From contig NZ_JAZHRT010000001.1 in assembly GCF_036924535.1 (NCBI RefSeq), positions 9,166,501 to 9,230,500 of the forward strand: DNA of 64,000 bases, written 5' to 3'. Shown in pieces: positions 46,013 to 55,271 of the stretch. Under the pieces are notes generated by a model that saw nothing but the letters and a program-made list of their open reading frames with translations, was not told the origin of the DNA and did no database searches. Made by a program: the position numbers and the translations under genes. Source of the DNA: Bradyrhizobium sp. AZCC 2262. Its GTDB lineage: Bacteria > Pseudomonadota > Alphaproteobacteria > Rhizobiales > Xanthobacteraceae. Each line of letters begins with the position of its first letter. Positions within the stretch are counted from its first letter, which is position 1.

Positions 46013-47326
46013 CTACGCACTCGCGGCGAACAAATCCCAACGGCCGGGCAAGCCCTTGAGTTTATGCGAGCCGCGCTCGGCAAACTTCAGGCCCGCCCCG
46101 GCAACAAGGTCGGTGACAACTCTTGAAACAAGAACTTCACTGGGTTGAGACTGCGCCATGACGCGGGCGGCTGCATGGACGGCAATGCCGCCAATGTCTC
46201 TTCCTCTGATCTCAATTTCCCCAGTGTGAAGCCCCGCGCGGAGCGGCAAGCCAATCTGCTTTGAGGCCGTTCCGAGCGCCAAGGCACATCGAACCGCACG
46301 GCCCGGCCCATCGAATGTCGCTAAAATCCCATCACCCGTCGACTTGACCAAGGTCCCACGATGTTTCTCAATCGTTTGAATGGCCAATTGGTCATGATTG
46401 TCCAGCAATCTCCGCCAGGCCTGATCGCCCATGGTGGCAGCGCTGCGCGTCGAATCGACGATATCCGTAAACAACACCGTGGCGAGAACGCGTTCCAAGT
46501 CGCTCGATGAACTTTCGCGATGCCCCGTGATGAACTCTTCGATGTCGCCAAGCGCCGCTTCGACGTCGCCGATGATAAAGAGATGGTCGCCGCCGGGATA
46601 TTCTATCAGTTTGGCATCGGGAATGCACGCTGCCAATTCGCGGCCACGTTCAACCGGAACCATCACGTCGCCTTGATTGTGAAGCACGAGTGTCGGAACG
46701 CGCACTGCCGGGAGGATGGAACTGACATCGATCTGGGAATTCAAAATCGTAAAGGCTTTGACAGCTCCCGGACTGGCCGAAAGCCGTTCGAACTTGGCAA
46801 ACTGGGCAACTGCAGCCGGGTCCGCTGCCAGGCTTGGAGCGACACGCTTCAGCATTGCGCCCGTGCCCCAGAACTTGATGCGCTGTTCTAATACTTCCGC
46901 CATATTCACGTCGCGCCGGTTCACAAAACCGCCAAACAGAATGAGCCTGGAAACGCGCTCTGGATATGTAGCGGCGAACAAAGCGCTCATCGCGCAACCT
47001 TCGGAATGTCCGAACAGCGTTGCTCGTCGCGAGCCGATAGCATCCATAATGGCGCGAACGTCATCCATTCGCTGTTCGAGCGAAGGCGCGTCAGATACCC
47101 TGTCCGATAATCCCTGACCTCTTTTATCGAACGTCACCACGCGTGCGAAGTTCGAGAGGCGGCGCAAATAAGCGGTATAACCGGGCAGTTCGTGACGGAA
47201 TTCAATGTGTGAAATGAACCCCGGCACCATAATGATGTCGACCGGTCCATCGCCCATCACTTGATAGGCGAGATTGACGTCCCCGCTGAGAGCGTAACGC
47301 GTCTCCGGCAAGTTAAAATCACTCAT
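46013..47326 (-). CDS. Alpha/beta hydrolase fused to adenylate/guanylate cyclase
   Basis: The 437-residue protein has an N-terminal alpha/beta hydrolase (about 8-260; FDKRGQGLSDR and nucleophile motif GHSEGCAMS, with late GGDHLFI supplying His). A C-terminal class III cyclase domain follows (about 275-437; LATVLFTDIVDSTRSAATMGD with a metal-binding Asp, STGDGILATF, GLHTGEIEIRGRDIGGIAVHAAARV). The fusion is established in Bradyrhizobium and mycobacteria. Coupling of a ligand-binding or hydrolytic step to cyclic nucleotide output is plausible but unproven. It is cytosolic by sequence. Confidence 0.92.
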   Translation of the reverse strand: MSDFNLPETRYALSGDVNLAYQVMGDGPVDIIMVPGFISHIEFRHELPGYTAYLRRLSNFARVVTFDKRGQGLSDRVSDAPSLEQRMDDVRAIMDAIGSRRATLFGHSEGCAMSALFAATYPERVSRLILFGGFVNRRDVNMAEVLEQRIKFWGTGAMLKRVAPSLAADPAAVAQFAKFERLSASPGAVKAFTILNSQIDVSSILPAVRVPTLVLHNQGDVMVPVERGRELAACIPDAKLIEYPGGDHLFIIGDVEAALGDIEEFITGHRESSSSDLERVLATVLFTDIVDSTRSAATMGDQAWRRLLDNHDQLAIQTIEKHRGTLVKSTGDGILATFDGPGRAVRCALALGTASKQIGLPLRAGLHTGEIEIRGRDIGGIAVHAAARVMAQSQPSEVLVSRVVTDLVAGAGLKFAERGSHKLKGLPGRWDLFAASA

Positions 47327-47427
47327 TTAAGTCCTCGAAACCGCAAATAACTTGTTTGTCCTTGGCACGAGGGGATCAAGCGTAACCCGAATCATCCGTC
47401 ATGGCGACGGGCTACGACGTCAGTTCT

Positions 47428-47525
47428 GGGTCATTCGCGTCGGTTTGACCGGATCACGGCGACTTCCGATCTACCCCCGTGAACGGACATTCACAGGATA
47501 GGCGGGCATGTTCTCAAAAGTGCCA
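47428..47525 (+). repeat. Dispersed ~97-bp repeat, copy 4
   Basis: GGGTCATTCGCGTCGGTTTGA...GACTTCCGATCTACCCCCGT, GAACGGACATTCACAGGATA...ATGTTCTCAAAAGTGCCA. Located before the start of the hydrolase-cyclase gene. Confidence 0.8.
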
Positions 47526-47584
47526 AGAGGCGACGTATCAACTGGTGCCGCATGATATAAAACAGGCCGCCTCAGTTGGCGGCT

Positions 47585-47728
47585 TCAATTCAAACGACGG
47601 CGCAACTTCTTGATGATCTCGCGAAGGTCTGCCACGTACTCTTCGATGATCCGTCGCGCTTCCTCTAGCCGCGACGGTTTGGGCGGCGGCTCATCGTTAC
47701 CCGGTTGCGGTTCTTCTGGCGGTGACAT
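47585..47728 (-). CDS. Small helical hypothetical protein
   Basis: Forty-seven residues start MSPPEEPQPGNDEPPPKPSR and lead into a charged helix LEEARRIIEEYVADLREIIKKLRRRLN. The Pro-rich tail plus helix pattern recurs in this genus. The frame opens at 47785, but the upstream part is not family-like. Confidence 0.5.
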   Translation of the reverse strand: MSPPEEPQPGNDEPPPKPSRLEEARRIIEEYVADLREIIKKLRRRLN

Positions 47729-47837
47729 CCACGAACGATCGGCAGCGAACCAAACAGTCCATTGATCTAAATCAATAGGAACCACTTTCAGTTATGAAAT
47801 GACTGCGTTCCACCCAAAATGCGTTAGGAGGGTGCAG

Positions 47838-48235
47838 ATGAGCGAATATGAGAACCGACAGTTTGTTGAGCAGGCTTACGCCGCCTTCAAAGCCGGTGAC
47901 ATCCCGACGCTGTTGCAATCCCTGTCAGAGGACGTCACGTGGAAGTTGCCAGAGATTGAGAACGTGCCTTTTGCCGGCGAGCGACAGGGGCGCGGCGCGG
48001 TCGGCGAATTCTTTTCGACCCTCGCAAGCCTACAGCATGCGCGTTCTTTCGAGGAGCGTGAATTCATTGCTCAGGGCGACAAGGTCGTCGTTCTCGGTCA
48101 TTACGTCTGCAGGTCAAAGCCAACGGGCGCACCATCGACGGCGACTTCGCGCACGTCTTCACCCTCCGCGGCGGTCGGATCGTGGCCTTCCACGAGTACA
48201 TGGACTCAGCCGCGGTCGCCAAAGCGTATCGTTAG
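47838..48235 (+). pseudogene. SnoaL-like/NTF2-fold protein with frameshift
   Basis: The ATG at 47838 (AGGAGGG upstream) opens MSEYENRQFVEQAYAAFKAGDIPTLLQSLSEDVTWK, a SnoaL-like NTF2-fold protein. After GDKVVVLGHYVC (near 48112) the reading frame leaves the family sequence. One base off, the DNA reads KANGRTIDGDFAHVFTLRGGRIVAFHEYMDSAAVAKAYR and ends at TAG 48233-48235. A single-base deletion near 48112-48118 therefore splits an otherwise complete ~132-residue gene. It could be a sequencing error. Confidence 0.75.
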
Positions 48236-48892
48236 AGTATTAGAGCCGTAGATCGCGCGGCGGAGCTGACGTGGACTTGATGTCGCACGTTAAGTCCTCC
48301 GTTGAGCAGAGGCAACCCACAGGAGCAATGCGAAGCCGTTCTTGACCTTCGGGCCGATGGGTAGTCCGCTTTACCCTCAAGAACAGAGGTCGCCAGCCTG
48401 TCCTGTCAGGTCCGAAAAGTGCCACATCCGGACTCATGCGGTGCAGCAAAAAGGCTTTATTCGATCACCTCGTTGGCAAGCGCCAGCAAGGTCGGGGGCA
48501 CGACGATGCCAAGCGATTTCGCGGTGATTCCATAACGAACATTACGCGCACCCGCTTGACCACGTTAGACCACATTGCCACGCGATCAGGCAGGAACGTG
48601 GTGAACGAAACGTTAAGAAGATCGAACAGCGAATGCCCCGGCCCGCGCGCATGGTCCTGTCCCTCCGGGGGGCGGTGCTGGGTAAGATAAGGGGTAAACC
48701 GCCCAAAACCGGACAACGGCAAAAGTGCCATATGCCCCAGCCCGCAGGCTATCCCTCAATCTGGAGTGTGGATATCCGAAAAATAAAAATCGGAATTTAA
48801 GAATTGGAAACCGCACCGTGCGAAGTGCTTGTGTGGCTCATTGCATGCATCGTCACTCCATTGCATGCTCCGCCTTTTTCCGGGAGCGGTCA
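48236..48892. other. Gap holding repeat copy 5
   Basis: This 657-bp gap has a repeat copy at 48350-48424. The remainder (48425-48892) shows a GGGGGGCGGT/ACCGCCC-type imperfect hairpin near 48665-48705, with no gene I can support. Confidence 0.45.
48350..48424 (+). repeat. Dispersed ~97-bp repeat, copy 5 (partial)
   Basis: GGGCCGATGGGTAGTCCGCT TTACCCTCAAGAACAGAGGTCG...GTCAGGTCCGAAAAGTGCCA belongs to the same subfamily as copies 3 and 10. It shows the empty MITE target site TTTACCCTCAAGAAC. Confidence 0.75.
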
Positions 48893-49270
48893 ATGGGCAA
48901 TCTCAAATTTGGCTTGCTAAGCGCTGGCGCGGCGTTGTTCGCGTTCGTCATAGTGCAAGGCGCGAACATGCCGGACACTGGGCCCTCGGAAGCGTCAATC
49001 GTGCGAGCACAGCAGCGCGCCGAGCTTGACGAACTTTGCAAGCAATACTTTAGCGATGGCAAATGCCGCAGTTGGGCAACGGTTGAAAATTTGCGCAAAA
49101 CGATGGCTCGCAACGAGCGGTTAAAGCGAGAAGAGGATGCGAGGATCGCGGGCGTTTGGCAGGACATGCAGACCGGGCGCAATGATCATCCGTTGCCGTG
49201 CGGTGACGCATGCGTGGCAGCCAACAAGGGCGTTGCCGAGCGGCGTCTATACGGAAGCGATTTCCGATGA
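48893..49270 (+). CDS. Small membrane-anchored or secreted hypothetical protein
   Basis: The 125-residue protein starts at ATG 48893 with GGGAGCGG upstream. A hydrophobic N-terminal segment MGNLKFGLLSAGAALFAFVIVQGA acts as signal anchor. The rest is charged and helical, with four cysteines (ELCKQYFSDGKCRSW, PLPCGDACVA) that could form two disulfides in the periplasm. The family is not recognised. Confidence 0.6.
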   Translation: MGNLKFGLLSAGAALFAFVIVQGANMPDTGPSEASIVRAQQRAELDELCKQYFSDGKCRSWATVENLRKTMARNERLKREEDARIAGVWQDMQTGRNDHPLPCGDACVAANKGVAERRLYGSDFR

Positions 49271-49706
49271 TCCTAGCGAATGCGAAACCATGGTTTGCAC
49301 TAGCCGGCAGGCTGCCCGTATGAAGCTCAAAGCCGCAGCCACGAGGCGTCCGATCCGCCGGATGAACGTCTGATATCTCTGGCACCGGGTGGATGGCCGA
49401 AATTGGACACGACCACCATTCCTAGGGCCAACTTCCGCTAAGGGTCAAAAACGGTCCTGACGGCTCCGAAACGCCACTTCCGGTCTTCCCCCGGAAACGG
49501 ACATCGTCGGGGTCGGTCGGCGTGTCTCAAAGGCACCAAGAGCAGAAGTCTTCGAACGCAAGCAACCGAACCCTGTCCCGTACATAAGCGTAAGCATCGC
49601 TGACATGCTTCCGATTGCTCCGTAGAAAAGCATGGTGTGCTTATGAAATCGGCATAATCTACAAGCGCGCGCTGTGGGAATTTCAAAGCTGCCTCGGAGC
49701 TGAATC
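49271..49706. other. Gap holding repeat copy 6
   Basis: This 436-bp gap has a repeat copy at 49442-49538. The rest (49539-49706) should carry the promoter of the TPR gene; no clear site is seen. Confidence 0.45.
49442..49538 (+). repeat. Dispersed ~97-bp repeat, copy 6
   Basis: GGGTCAAAAACGGTCCTGACG...ACTTCCGGTCTTCCCCCGG AAACGGACATCGTCGGGGTCGG...TGTCTCAAAGGCACCAA. It shows the undisturbed MITE target TCTTCCCCCGGAAACGG. Confidence 0.85.
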
Positions 49707-51290
49707 ATGAAGAACACATCGTTCGCGGTTGCTGCTATAGCAGCGGCAGGATTTTCGCTCGCGCAACCCGCATTGGGGCAGTCGGACGAAAAGCTCGGCA
49801 TTGTGAATTTCGAAACATCGTGCAAACCGGAGGCGCAGAAGCTTTTTAACCAAGGGATGCTGTATCAGCACTCGTTCTGGTATCGCGCTTCGCAAAAGGT
49901 TTTCGAAGATGCGCTGAAGGCTGATCCCGAATGCGGCATTGCCTATTGGGGCATCGCGCTAAGCCTGCTGTGGAATCCACACGCTACACCGCCCGCGAAG
50001 AATCTTGCCGAAGGCGCGTCGGTAATCGCAAAGGGCAAGACCGTCGGTGCCAAGACCCAGCGCGAGCGCGATTATATCGACGCGCTCGGCACGATGTATG
50101 CCGACTACGAGAAGGTCGATCACCGCACCCGCCTTCTGGCCTATGCCAAGGCGATGGAGGAATTGGCGCAGCGCTATCCCAACGATGACGAGGCGCAGAT
50201 CCACTATGCCCTCGCGCTCAACACCTCGGCGTCACCGGCCGACAAAACCTACGCCAACCAACTCAAGGGCGCGGCGATCCTGGAGCCGATTGCAGAACGC
50301 CAACCGCAACATCCCGGCGTGTCGCATTACCTGATCCATCTCTACGACTATCCGCCGATCGCTGAGAAAGGTCTCAACGCCGCCCGGCGTTATGCCAAGA
50401 TCGCGCCGGCCGCGGCACACGCCCAGCACATGCCGTCACACATTTTCACGCGCGTCGGCTACTGGACTGAATCGATTGCCTCGAATACCGAGTCCGCGCG
50501 TGTAGCCAAAGACGCCGGGGATTTCGCCGAACAGCTGCATGCCATGGACTACCAGGTTTATGCCTATCTGCAGCTCGGCCAGGACGCCAAAGCCAAGGCT
50601 CTCATCGATGACATGGCTGGTGTCACCGGTTTGACCGAGACCTACATGCCCGGACCCTATGCGTTGGCCATCTCGCCGGCGCGCTATGTGGTAGAGCGCG
50701 GCGACTGGAAGGCGGCTGCGAATCTTCAGGTCCGTCCAAACCCGCTGCCTCAGGTGCAGGCGATTACTTATACGGCGCGCGCGCTCGGAGCGGCCCGCTC
50801 GGGCAATCCGGAAGCCGCCAAGGCCGACATCGCCAAGCTCGCCGAGTTTCGCGACAAGCTGCGTGACGCCAAGGATGCCTATTGGTCAGAACAAGTCGAT
50901 ATCGAACAGCAGGTCGCGACCGCCTGGGTTCTCTATGCCGAAGGCAAGCAGGATGACGCGCTGGCCGCGATGAGCGCGGCCGCCGATGCCGAGGACAAGA
51001 CCGAAAAGCATCCGGTGACCCCGGGCGTGCCGAAACCCGCGCGCGAACTCTACGGCTCCATGCTGCTTGAGCGTGGCATGACCAAGGAAGCACTCGCAGC
51101 ATTCGAAGCGACGCTGAAAAAGGAGCCCAATCGGCTGGGCGCCTATGCGGGTGCGGCCGTGGCCGCCGAAAAGTCCGGCGACCTCGCCAAGGCGCGGGAG
51201 TACTACGGCAAAGTCGTCGCGATTGCCGATAATGCCGACAAGGCCCGCACTGAAGTAGCCGACGCGCGAGCCTTCCTGCAAAAGCGCTGA
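49707..51290 (+). CDS. Exported TPR-repeat protein
   Basis: The 527-residue protein has a signal peptide (MKNTSFAVAAIAAAGFSLAQPALGQ). TPR-like helix pairs follow through most of its length, for example FNQGMLYQHSFWYRASQKVFEDALKADPECGIAYWGIALSL and the C-terminal EALAAFEATLKKEPNRLGAYAGAAVAAEKSGDLAKAREYYGKVVAIAD. It should be periplasmic and bind peptides or partner proteins. A HAQHMPSHIFTRVGYW stretch with clustered His is conserved in this uncharacterised family. A second secreted gene begins 10 bp after the stop. Confidence 0.85.
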   Translation: MKNTSFAVAAIAAAGFSLAQPALGQSDEKLGIVNFETSCKPEAQKLFNQGMLYQHSFWYRASQKVFEDALKADPECGIAYWGIALSLLWNPHATPPAKNLAEGASVIAKGKTVGAKTQRERDYIDALGTMYADYEKVDHRTRLLAYAKAMEELAQRYPNDDEAQIHYALALNTSASPADKTYANQLKGAAILEPIAERQPQHPGVSHYLIHLYDYPPIAEKGLNAARRYAKIAPAAAHAQHMPSHIFTRVGYWTESIASNTESARVAKDAGDFAEQLHAMDYQVYAYLQLGQDAKAKALIDDMAGVTGLTETYMPGPYALAISPARYVVERGDWKAAANLQVRPNPLPQVQAITYTARALGAARSGNPEAAKADIAKLAEFRDKLRDAKDAYWSEQVDIEQQVATAWVLYAEGKQDDALAAMSAAADAEDKTEKHPVTPGVPKPARELYGSMLLERGMTKEALAAFEATLKKEPNRLGAYAGAAVAAEKSGDLAKAREYYGKVVAIADNADKARTEVADARAFLQKR

Positions 51291-51300
51291 GGCGCGTAAG

Positions 51301-51705
51301 ATGAAGCGCATGGCAATACGTATGAAAGCGCTGTTTCTGCCGATCATGCTGAGCGTCCTCGCCACCCCGGCCGGGGCCGCCCAGCCGCTTCAGGTCATCG
51401 GATATTCCGGTTATCTCGGGGAGTGGGAGTTGACCGCGACGGTTACGGAGACAGCTCCCGGATCGACAGCGGAATACTCAGGGCCGCTAACGATGAAGCA
51501 TGTCGGCATCTGCACCCAGGAGGGCCCGGAGGAGAAAACGGGCGCACTACGCTTTCAGATATCGGCCTCATCGTCCCGATTGAATGCAACACTATCGGTT
51601 GCCGGCGTCAAATGTACTTACAGCGGACAATTATCCGACTCATATGCCGGCACAATGAACTGCGCTGGCCGACAGGGCGTTCCGCTTAAGCTGTGGGTGA
51701 AATAG
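51301..51705 (+). CDS. Secreted hypothetical protein
   Basis: The 134-residue protein carries an N-terminal signal peptide (MKRMAIRMKALFLPIMLSVLATPAGAA) and a beta-rich mature part with three cysteines (VGICTQEG, VKCTYSG, MNCAGRQG). The start is 10 bp after the TPR gene stop, so they are probably co-expressed. Function unknown. Confidence 0.65.
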   Translation: MKRMAIRMKALFLPIMLSVLATPAGAAQPLQVIGYSGYLGEWELTATVTETAPGSTAEYSGPLTMKHVGICTQEGPEEKTGALRFQISASSSRLNATLSVAGVKCTYSGQLSDSYAGTMNCAGRQGVPLKLWVK

Positions 51706-51863
51706 CCCTCGCCTCGAAGACCGCAATGAACTCGCGTCGCTTCATTTCCCTAAGCCATTGGCTATCGCTGGTCGAAGCATCCCTCTCGTGGGAACGGGAC
51801 GGCGCGAACTTGTAGAGATGATTTGCCCGACGAGGAGTGCGGGAAAGTAGCGATCTCTGCCCT

Positions 51864-51960
51864 GGATCAACCACGTCGTTTTGGCTGTCAGCCGGCTACT
51901 TCCGGTCTTCCCCGGAAGCGGACATCGTCACGGCCAGTCGGCGTGTCTCAAAAGTGCCAA
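51864..51960 (+). repeat. Dispersed ~97-bp repeat, copy 7
   Basis: GGATCAACCACGTCGTTTTGG...TACTTCCGGTCTTCCCCGG AAGCGGACATCGTCACGGCC...CTCAAAAGTGCCAA. It ends 7 bp before the 3' end of the cyclase-TPR gene. Confidence 0.85.
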
Positions 51961-51966
51961 TAACGG

Positions 51967-53787
51967 TCATTCCGGCATTCCCGCGATCCGGTAAGCCTGC
52001 GCCAATCTTCCGATATCTTCCGCCCTGCGAAAAGGAGTCCTGTCCCGAATTCGAGAAATTCGTGGGGCCGGATTCCGTTGCATTAAGCGCGCGCAGATCG
52101 CTCGCGCTTCCTCAATTCTTCCAGACATCGCATGGCATGCCATCATGATAAGTTGTGCGGAAAAATAATTTGGTTGTTGCCCGATGGCGGTCGCCGCCCA
52201 CGTAGCGGCCTCATCATTGCGGCCGGCGAAAAAATGAGCATAGGCCAATCCGGTCTGGACAACGAAGTTCCGAAGATTCAGCGGACTCAAACGCAAGGCG
52301 AACTCGAATTGCTTGATCGCGGCATCTACATCACCGAGATAAAGGTGGACCCAACCGCTCCAATGGCGTGCGGCAGCCATATTTGGGTCTAACTTTATCG
52401 CCCGCGAGACGAGGGCCGCGCCTTCCTCAACCTCACCCACTACGAAAGCGAGCGCATTTCCGGCCCATGCGAGCACCGATGGGTCGTCTTTATCGAGTTC
52501 GATCGCCCGCCTCGCGAGCCGCCGGGCCTCAGCTATCTCCTGGGCAGCAGTATCGATTCTCCAGCCGTAAGCTTTCCTTTGTATATAGCAACGAGCGCCG
52601 AGCGCGTACGCTGCGGCGAATTCGGGATCGATACCGTTGGCAATTTTGGTGAGCTTGAGCGCTTCAATGTTCGTTTCACGGGCGAACCGATAAACGCAAG
52701 CGAGCGCGCGAAGATAATAGTCGTAGGCCTGAAGGCTTTCGGTCGGTTTGCGCTTTGCTCGATCGATTTCGGCGCGTTCAAGCTTGGGAGAGATTGCGCC
52801 GATCACGTTAATGGTGACCCGATCCTGCAGATCGAAAATATCATCGAGTTGGCTGTCGAACCGGTCGGCCCAGAGATGCGCTCCTGTTGCGGCATCGATG
52901 AGCTGTCCTGAGATACGAACGCGATTGCCGGCCTTGCGCACACTGCCTTCGAGCACGTAGCGAACGCCAAGTTCATGGCCGACCTGCTTGATATCGACGG
53001 CCTTGCCTTTGTAGGTAAAGGTGGAGTGTCGCGCGATGACGAAGAGCGATTTGGACCGCGACAGTCCGGTAATAATGTCCTCGACCATGCCGTCGGCGAA
53101 ATATTCCTGTTCCGGATCGACGCTCATGTTCTGGAACGGGAGCACCGCGATGGAGGGCTTGTCGGGGAGAGGGAGCGGCTGCGCAGTCTTGCTCGACAGC
53201 TTTGTTACCATTGCCCGGGAAGAGGTTGGGGCAATGCGCACGCGCCAGACCCGTATCGGTTCGGCGATATTCTTCAAAGATTGCGAACCTGTATCCTCAA
53301 AGGTGATATCTACCTTGCCACGAATTTGCCGGTGCGCATCGTCGGAAATGCTAAAGCCGCCCGGTTCTGCGATCCCTTCGAGACGCACTGCAATATTGAC
53401 GCCGTCACCAAAGATATCATCCTCTGCGATGATAATATCGCCGACGTGAATGCCGATGCGAAATTCGATCCGTTTGTCCGGCGGCACATCAGTATTGTGT
53501 TCGGCCATGCCGCGTTGGATTTCGTCGGCACATCGCACGGCGTCGACCACGCTCCCGAACTCAACGAGAGCGCCGTCCCCGGTATTCTTGACGATGCGCC
53601 CGCGGTGATCGCTGATTTTGGGATCAAAAAGCGTCTTTCTCAGAGCTTTCAGTTGGGCCAGCGCGCCTTCTTCGTCGATCCCTATCAAGCGGCAAGAGCC
53701 CACAATATCCGCTGCCAGAATCGCTACCAGCCGCCGCTCTACGTGCTCTCTGCTCAAGATGCACCCCCGGGGCTCGGGGAAACTCAA
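51967..53787 (-). CDS. Adenylate/guanylate cyclase with TPR C-terminus
   Basis: This 606-residue paralogue of the cyclase-TPR gene at 14265-16082 has a cyclase domain (about 15-190; VERRLVAILAADIVGSCRLIGID, NTGDGALVEF, GDIIIAEDDIFGDGVNIAVRLEG). A TolB-like segment (about 210-350, LPFQNMSVDPEQEYFADGMVEDIITGLSR) and TPR-like repeats to the end follow. The ATG at 53787 gives 15 extra residues before the usual family start; a TTG near 53757 is an alternative. Signal and partner unknown. Confidence 0.9.
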   Translation of the reverse strand: MSFPEPRGCILSREHVERRLVAILAADIVGSCRLIGIDEEGALAQLKALRKTLFDPKISDHRGRIVKNTGDGALVEFGSVVDAVRCADEIQRGMAEHNTDVPPDKRIEFRIGIHVGDIIIAEDDIFGDGVNIAVRLEGIAEPGGFSISDDAHRQIRGKVDITFEDTGSQSLKNIAEPIRVWRVRIAPTSSRAMVTKLSSKTAQPLPLPDKPSIAVLPFQNMSVDPEQEYFADGMVEDIITGLSRSKSLFVIARHSTFTYKGKAVDIKQVGHELGVRYVLEGSVRKAGNRVRISGQLIDAATGAHLWADRFDSQLDDIFDLQDRVTINVIGAISPKLERAEIDRAKRKPTESLQAYDYYLRALACVYRFARETNIEALKLTKIANGIDPEFAAAYALGARCYIQRKAYGWRIDTAAQEIAEARRLARRAIELDKDDPSVLAWAGNALAFVVGEVEEGAALVSRAIKLDPNMAAARHWSGWVHLYLGDVDAAIKQFEFALRLSPLNLRNFVVQTGLAYAHFFAGRNDEAATWAATAIGQQPNYFSAQLIMMACHAMSGRIEEARAICARLMQRNPAPRISRIRDRTPFRRAEDIGRLAQAYRIAGMPE

Positions 53788-53840
53788 TGTTCATATAGCA
53801 CAATTGCGGACCAATGTCCGACTGTGCCCGCTTCCGAAAT

Positions 53841-53937
53841 GGGTCAAGAGCGCCGGTTTGAAGCCCCGCCGACTGCTTCCGGTCTACCCCAATCAACGGA
53901 TATTATCAGAGCGGCCCAGTTGGTCCGTTTGGTGCCA
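53841..53937 (+). repeat. Dispersed ~97-bp repeat, copy 8
   Basis: GGGTCAAGAGCGCCGGTTTGA...TGCTTCCGGTCTACCCCAAT CAACGGATATTATCAGAGCGG...GGTGCCA, a diverged copy. Confidence 0.7.
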
Positions 53938-53974
53938 AAATCGGACTTATGTGTTGACGGCGACCTCGGTCTGA

Positions 53975-54005
53975 CGACGCGCTCCGAGGCGGCTTTGGAG
54001 CCGCC
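53975..54005 (-). terminator. Hairpin with stem GAGGCGGCT / AGCCGCCTC
   Basis: GAGGCGGCT-ttgg-AGCCGCCTC is followed by TTTCTC on the plus side. It lies after the relic at 54021-54107 when read on the minus strand, or ends a plus-strand transcript. Confidence 0.5.
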
Positions 54006-54020
54006 TCGTTTCTCGTATGC

Positions 54021-54107
54021 TCACCGACAGGCGTACATCTGCCCGTCGTCAAGCTTGGTCATGGTACCGGGCTTGCACCCGGATGGTGTTGCGCGCCTGG
54101 TAGTCAT
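54021..54107 (-). pseudogene. Remnant of a small secreted protein
   Basis: The C-terminal frame reads SGCKPGTMTKLDDGQMYACR. In an overlapping frame upstream, a related reading YGYSGWDDYQARNTIR appears. Together they look like one short secreted-protein family member split by a frameshift. Recognition is weak. Confidence 0.3.
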
Positions 54108-54203
54108 CCCACCCGCTGTAGCCGTACCAGGGGCACCGCCCGCGTAGTAGCGCCCCTCACTGCGTAGTGACGGGTACTACTAATTGAACGACGAGACCTG
54201 ACG

Positions 54204-54710
54204 CTATTGCACCTTGATGGTCCCGTTCGCGTTGAAGTTGTCCTTTGGGTTATACCCTGAGTCGTGCAGATTTTTGATATACTGGGCGCGGTCGCTGCTG
54301 CTCACACCGCCCCACGCCGCGGATGGACCGCCGTAGTAGGCCGCCCTGGCACCCAGAACATTCCCACCGTAGTAAGGACCACCTGCGTAGTAACCTGTGC
54401 CTGTTTGGTAGGGGTTGCCTCCCCATCCCCTGTTAGGTGAGGTGGCCGCGACCGCGCCAGCCGTGCCAATCGCGGCAGCCGTGCCGACCGCTGCGGCACC
54501 TGCGCCGACTACACCGGCGCCGTAAACAGCCCGCCGGTTGTGCCGGCGCGCAACACCGGCCCCGCTCACCGGGGTCAGCGGGCGACCTACCCGCGCCTGG
54601 GCGCTCTCGATTGACAGCGAGATGCCGCCTTGCTCAGACCAACCGAAGGACAACAATGCCGCACACGTAAAGGCAGAAGCTGCAAGGGCAGTCTTTCGTG
54701 CATGTTTCAT
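54204..54710 (-). CDS. Secreted Gly/Ala-rich protein
   Basis: The 168-residue protein starts at MKHARKTALAASAFTCAALLSFGW (signal peptide). A Gly/Ala stretch near 60-95 (AGVVGAGAAAVGTAAAIGTAGAVAA) could act as a membrane helix. A Gly/Tyr-rich section (YYAGGPYYGGN) follows, then a folded C-terminus SSSDRAQYIKNLHDSGYNPKDNFNANGTIKVQ. It is probably an envelope protein of unknown role. Confidence 0.65.
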   Translation of the reverse strand: MKHARKTALAASAFTCAALLSFGWSEQGGISLSIESAQARVGRPLTPVSGAGVARRHNRRAVYGAGVVGAGAAAVGTAAAIGTAGAVAATSPNRGWGGNPYQTGTGYYAGGPYYGGNVLGARAAYYGGPSAAWGGVSSSDRAQYIKNLHDSGYNPKDNFNANGTIKVQ

Positions 54711-54871
54711 GGGCTTTCTTCCGTTGTGCAAAGAACATCAATGTTGCACCACGCGTGCCTACGTCACCGTGTCAGATCGAGTTCCGACTTTTTGGCGGAA
54801 ATGTTGATAACATTCATGTTACTGCCGATGCTCGGCATGGGTGGCGCTCCCCGCGTCCCCACTTCTGCAAC

Positions 54872-54968
54872 GGGTCATTTCCGTCGTTCTAAACGTGCTC
54901 CGTTCACTTCCGGTCTTCCCCGACTAGCGGACATTCGCAGGGTCGGTCGGCATGTCTCAAAAGTGCCA
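54872..54968 (+). repeat. Dispersed ~97-bp repeat, copy 9
   Basis: GGGTCATTTCCGTCGTTCTA...CACTTCCGGTCTTCCCCGAC TAGCGGACATTCGCAGGGTCGG...TCTCAAAAGTGCCA. It is in the gap between the divergent secreted-protein and Rrf2 genes. Confidence 0.85.
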
Positions 54969-55234
54969 AATCCGGACTCGTGCGCCGCAGCAAACTGCCA
55001 GACTACCCAATCAGCTCGTCAACAAGCGAGAGCGGCACGGCGGAAGTCGCGATGCACTAGGCCGTTGCCGCCTGCGTTTGCGGCGCCGCCAACTTTCTCA
55101 CAAAGCCGCGATGAGTGACTGCTCAGCTAGCCGGCGGCGACGGCAACACTGCCCACCTGGTCAACAACGCTGGCATCACCGGGAGCACCGCCTGTGCTGG
55201 CAGGGATCGTGGCGATCGGACGCGATGCTCGAGC

Positions 55235-55271
55235 TTGACAGCCTTAAATGTAACTGGTATGGTTACGGTTA
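55235..55271 (+). promoter_or_regulatory. Promoter with overlapping operator before Rrf2 gene
   Basis: TTGACA (55235-55240) and TATGGT (55258-55263) stand 17 bp apart. The predicted start lies about at the ATG (55271), implying a leaderless message. GTAAC (55250-55254) and GTTAC (55262-55266) form an inverted repeat over the -10 box, positioned for autorepression. Confidence 0.6.

Noticed and set aside
48655..48735. Possible further copy of the ~97-bp repeat ending AAAAGTGCCAT
   Set aside because: Only the last few bases match; the CTTCCGGTCT and ACGGACATCG cores are absent.
55100..55200. Possible SDR relic (VNNAGITG) before the Rrf2 gene
   Set aside because: Only eight residues match and no cofactor loop or catalytic part is nearby; could be chance.
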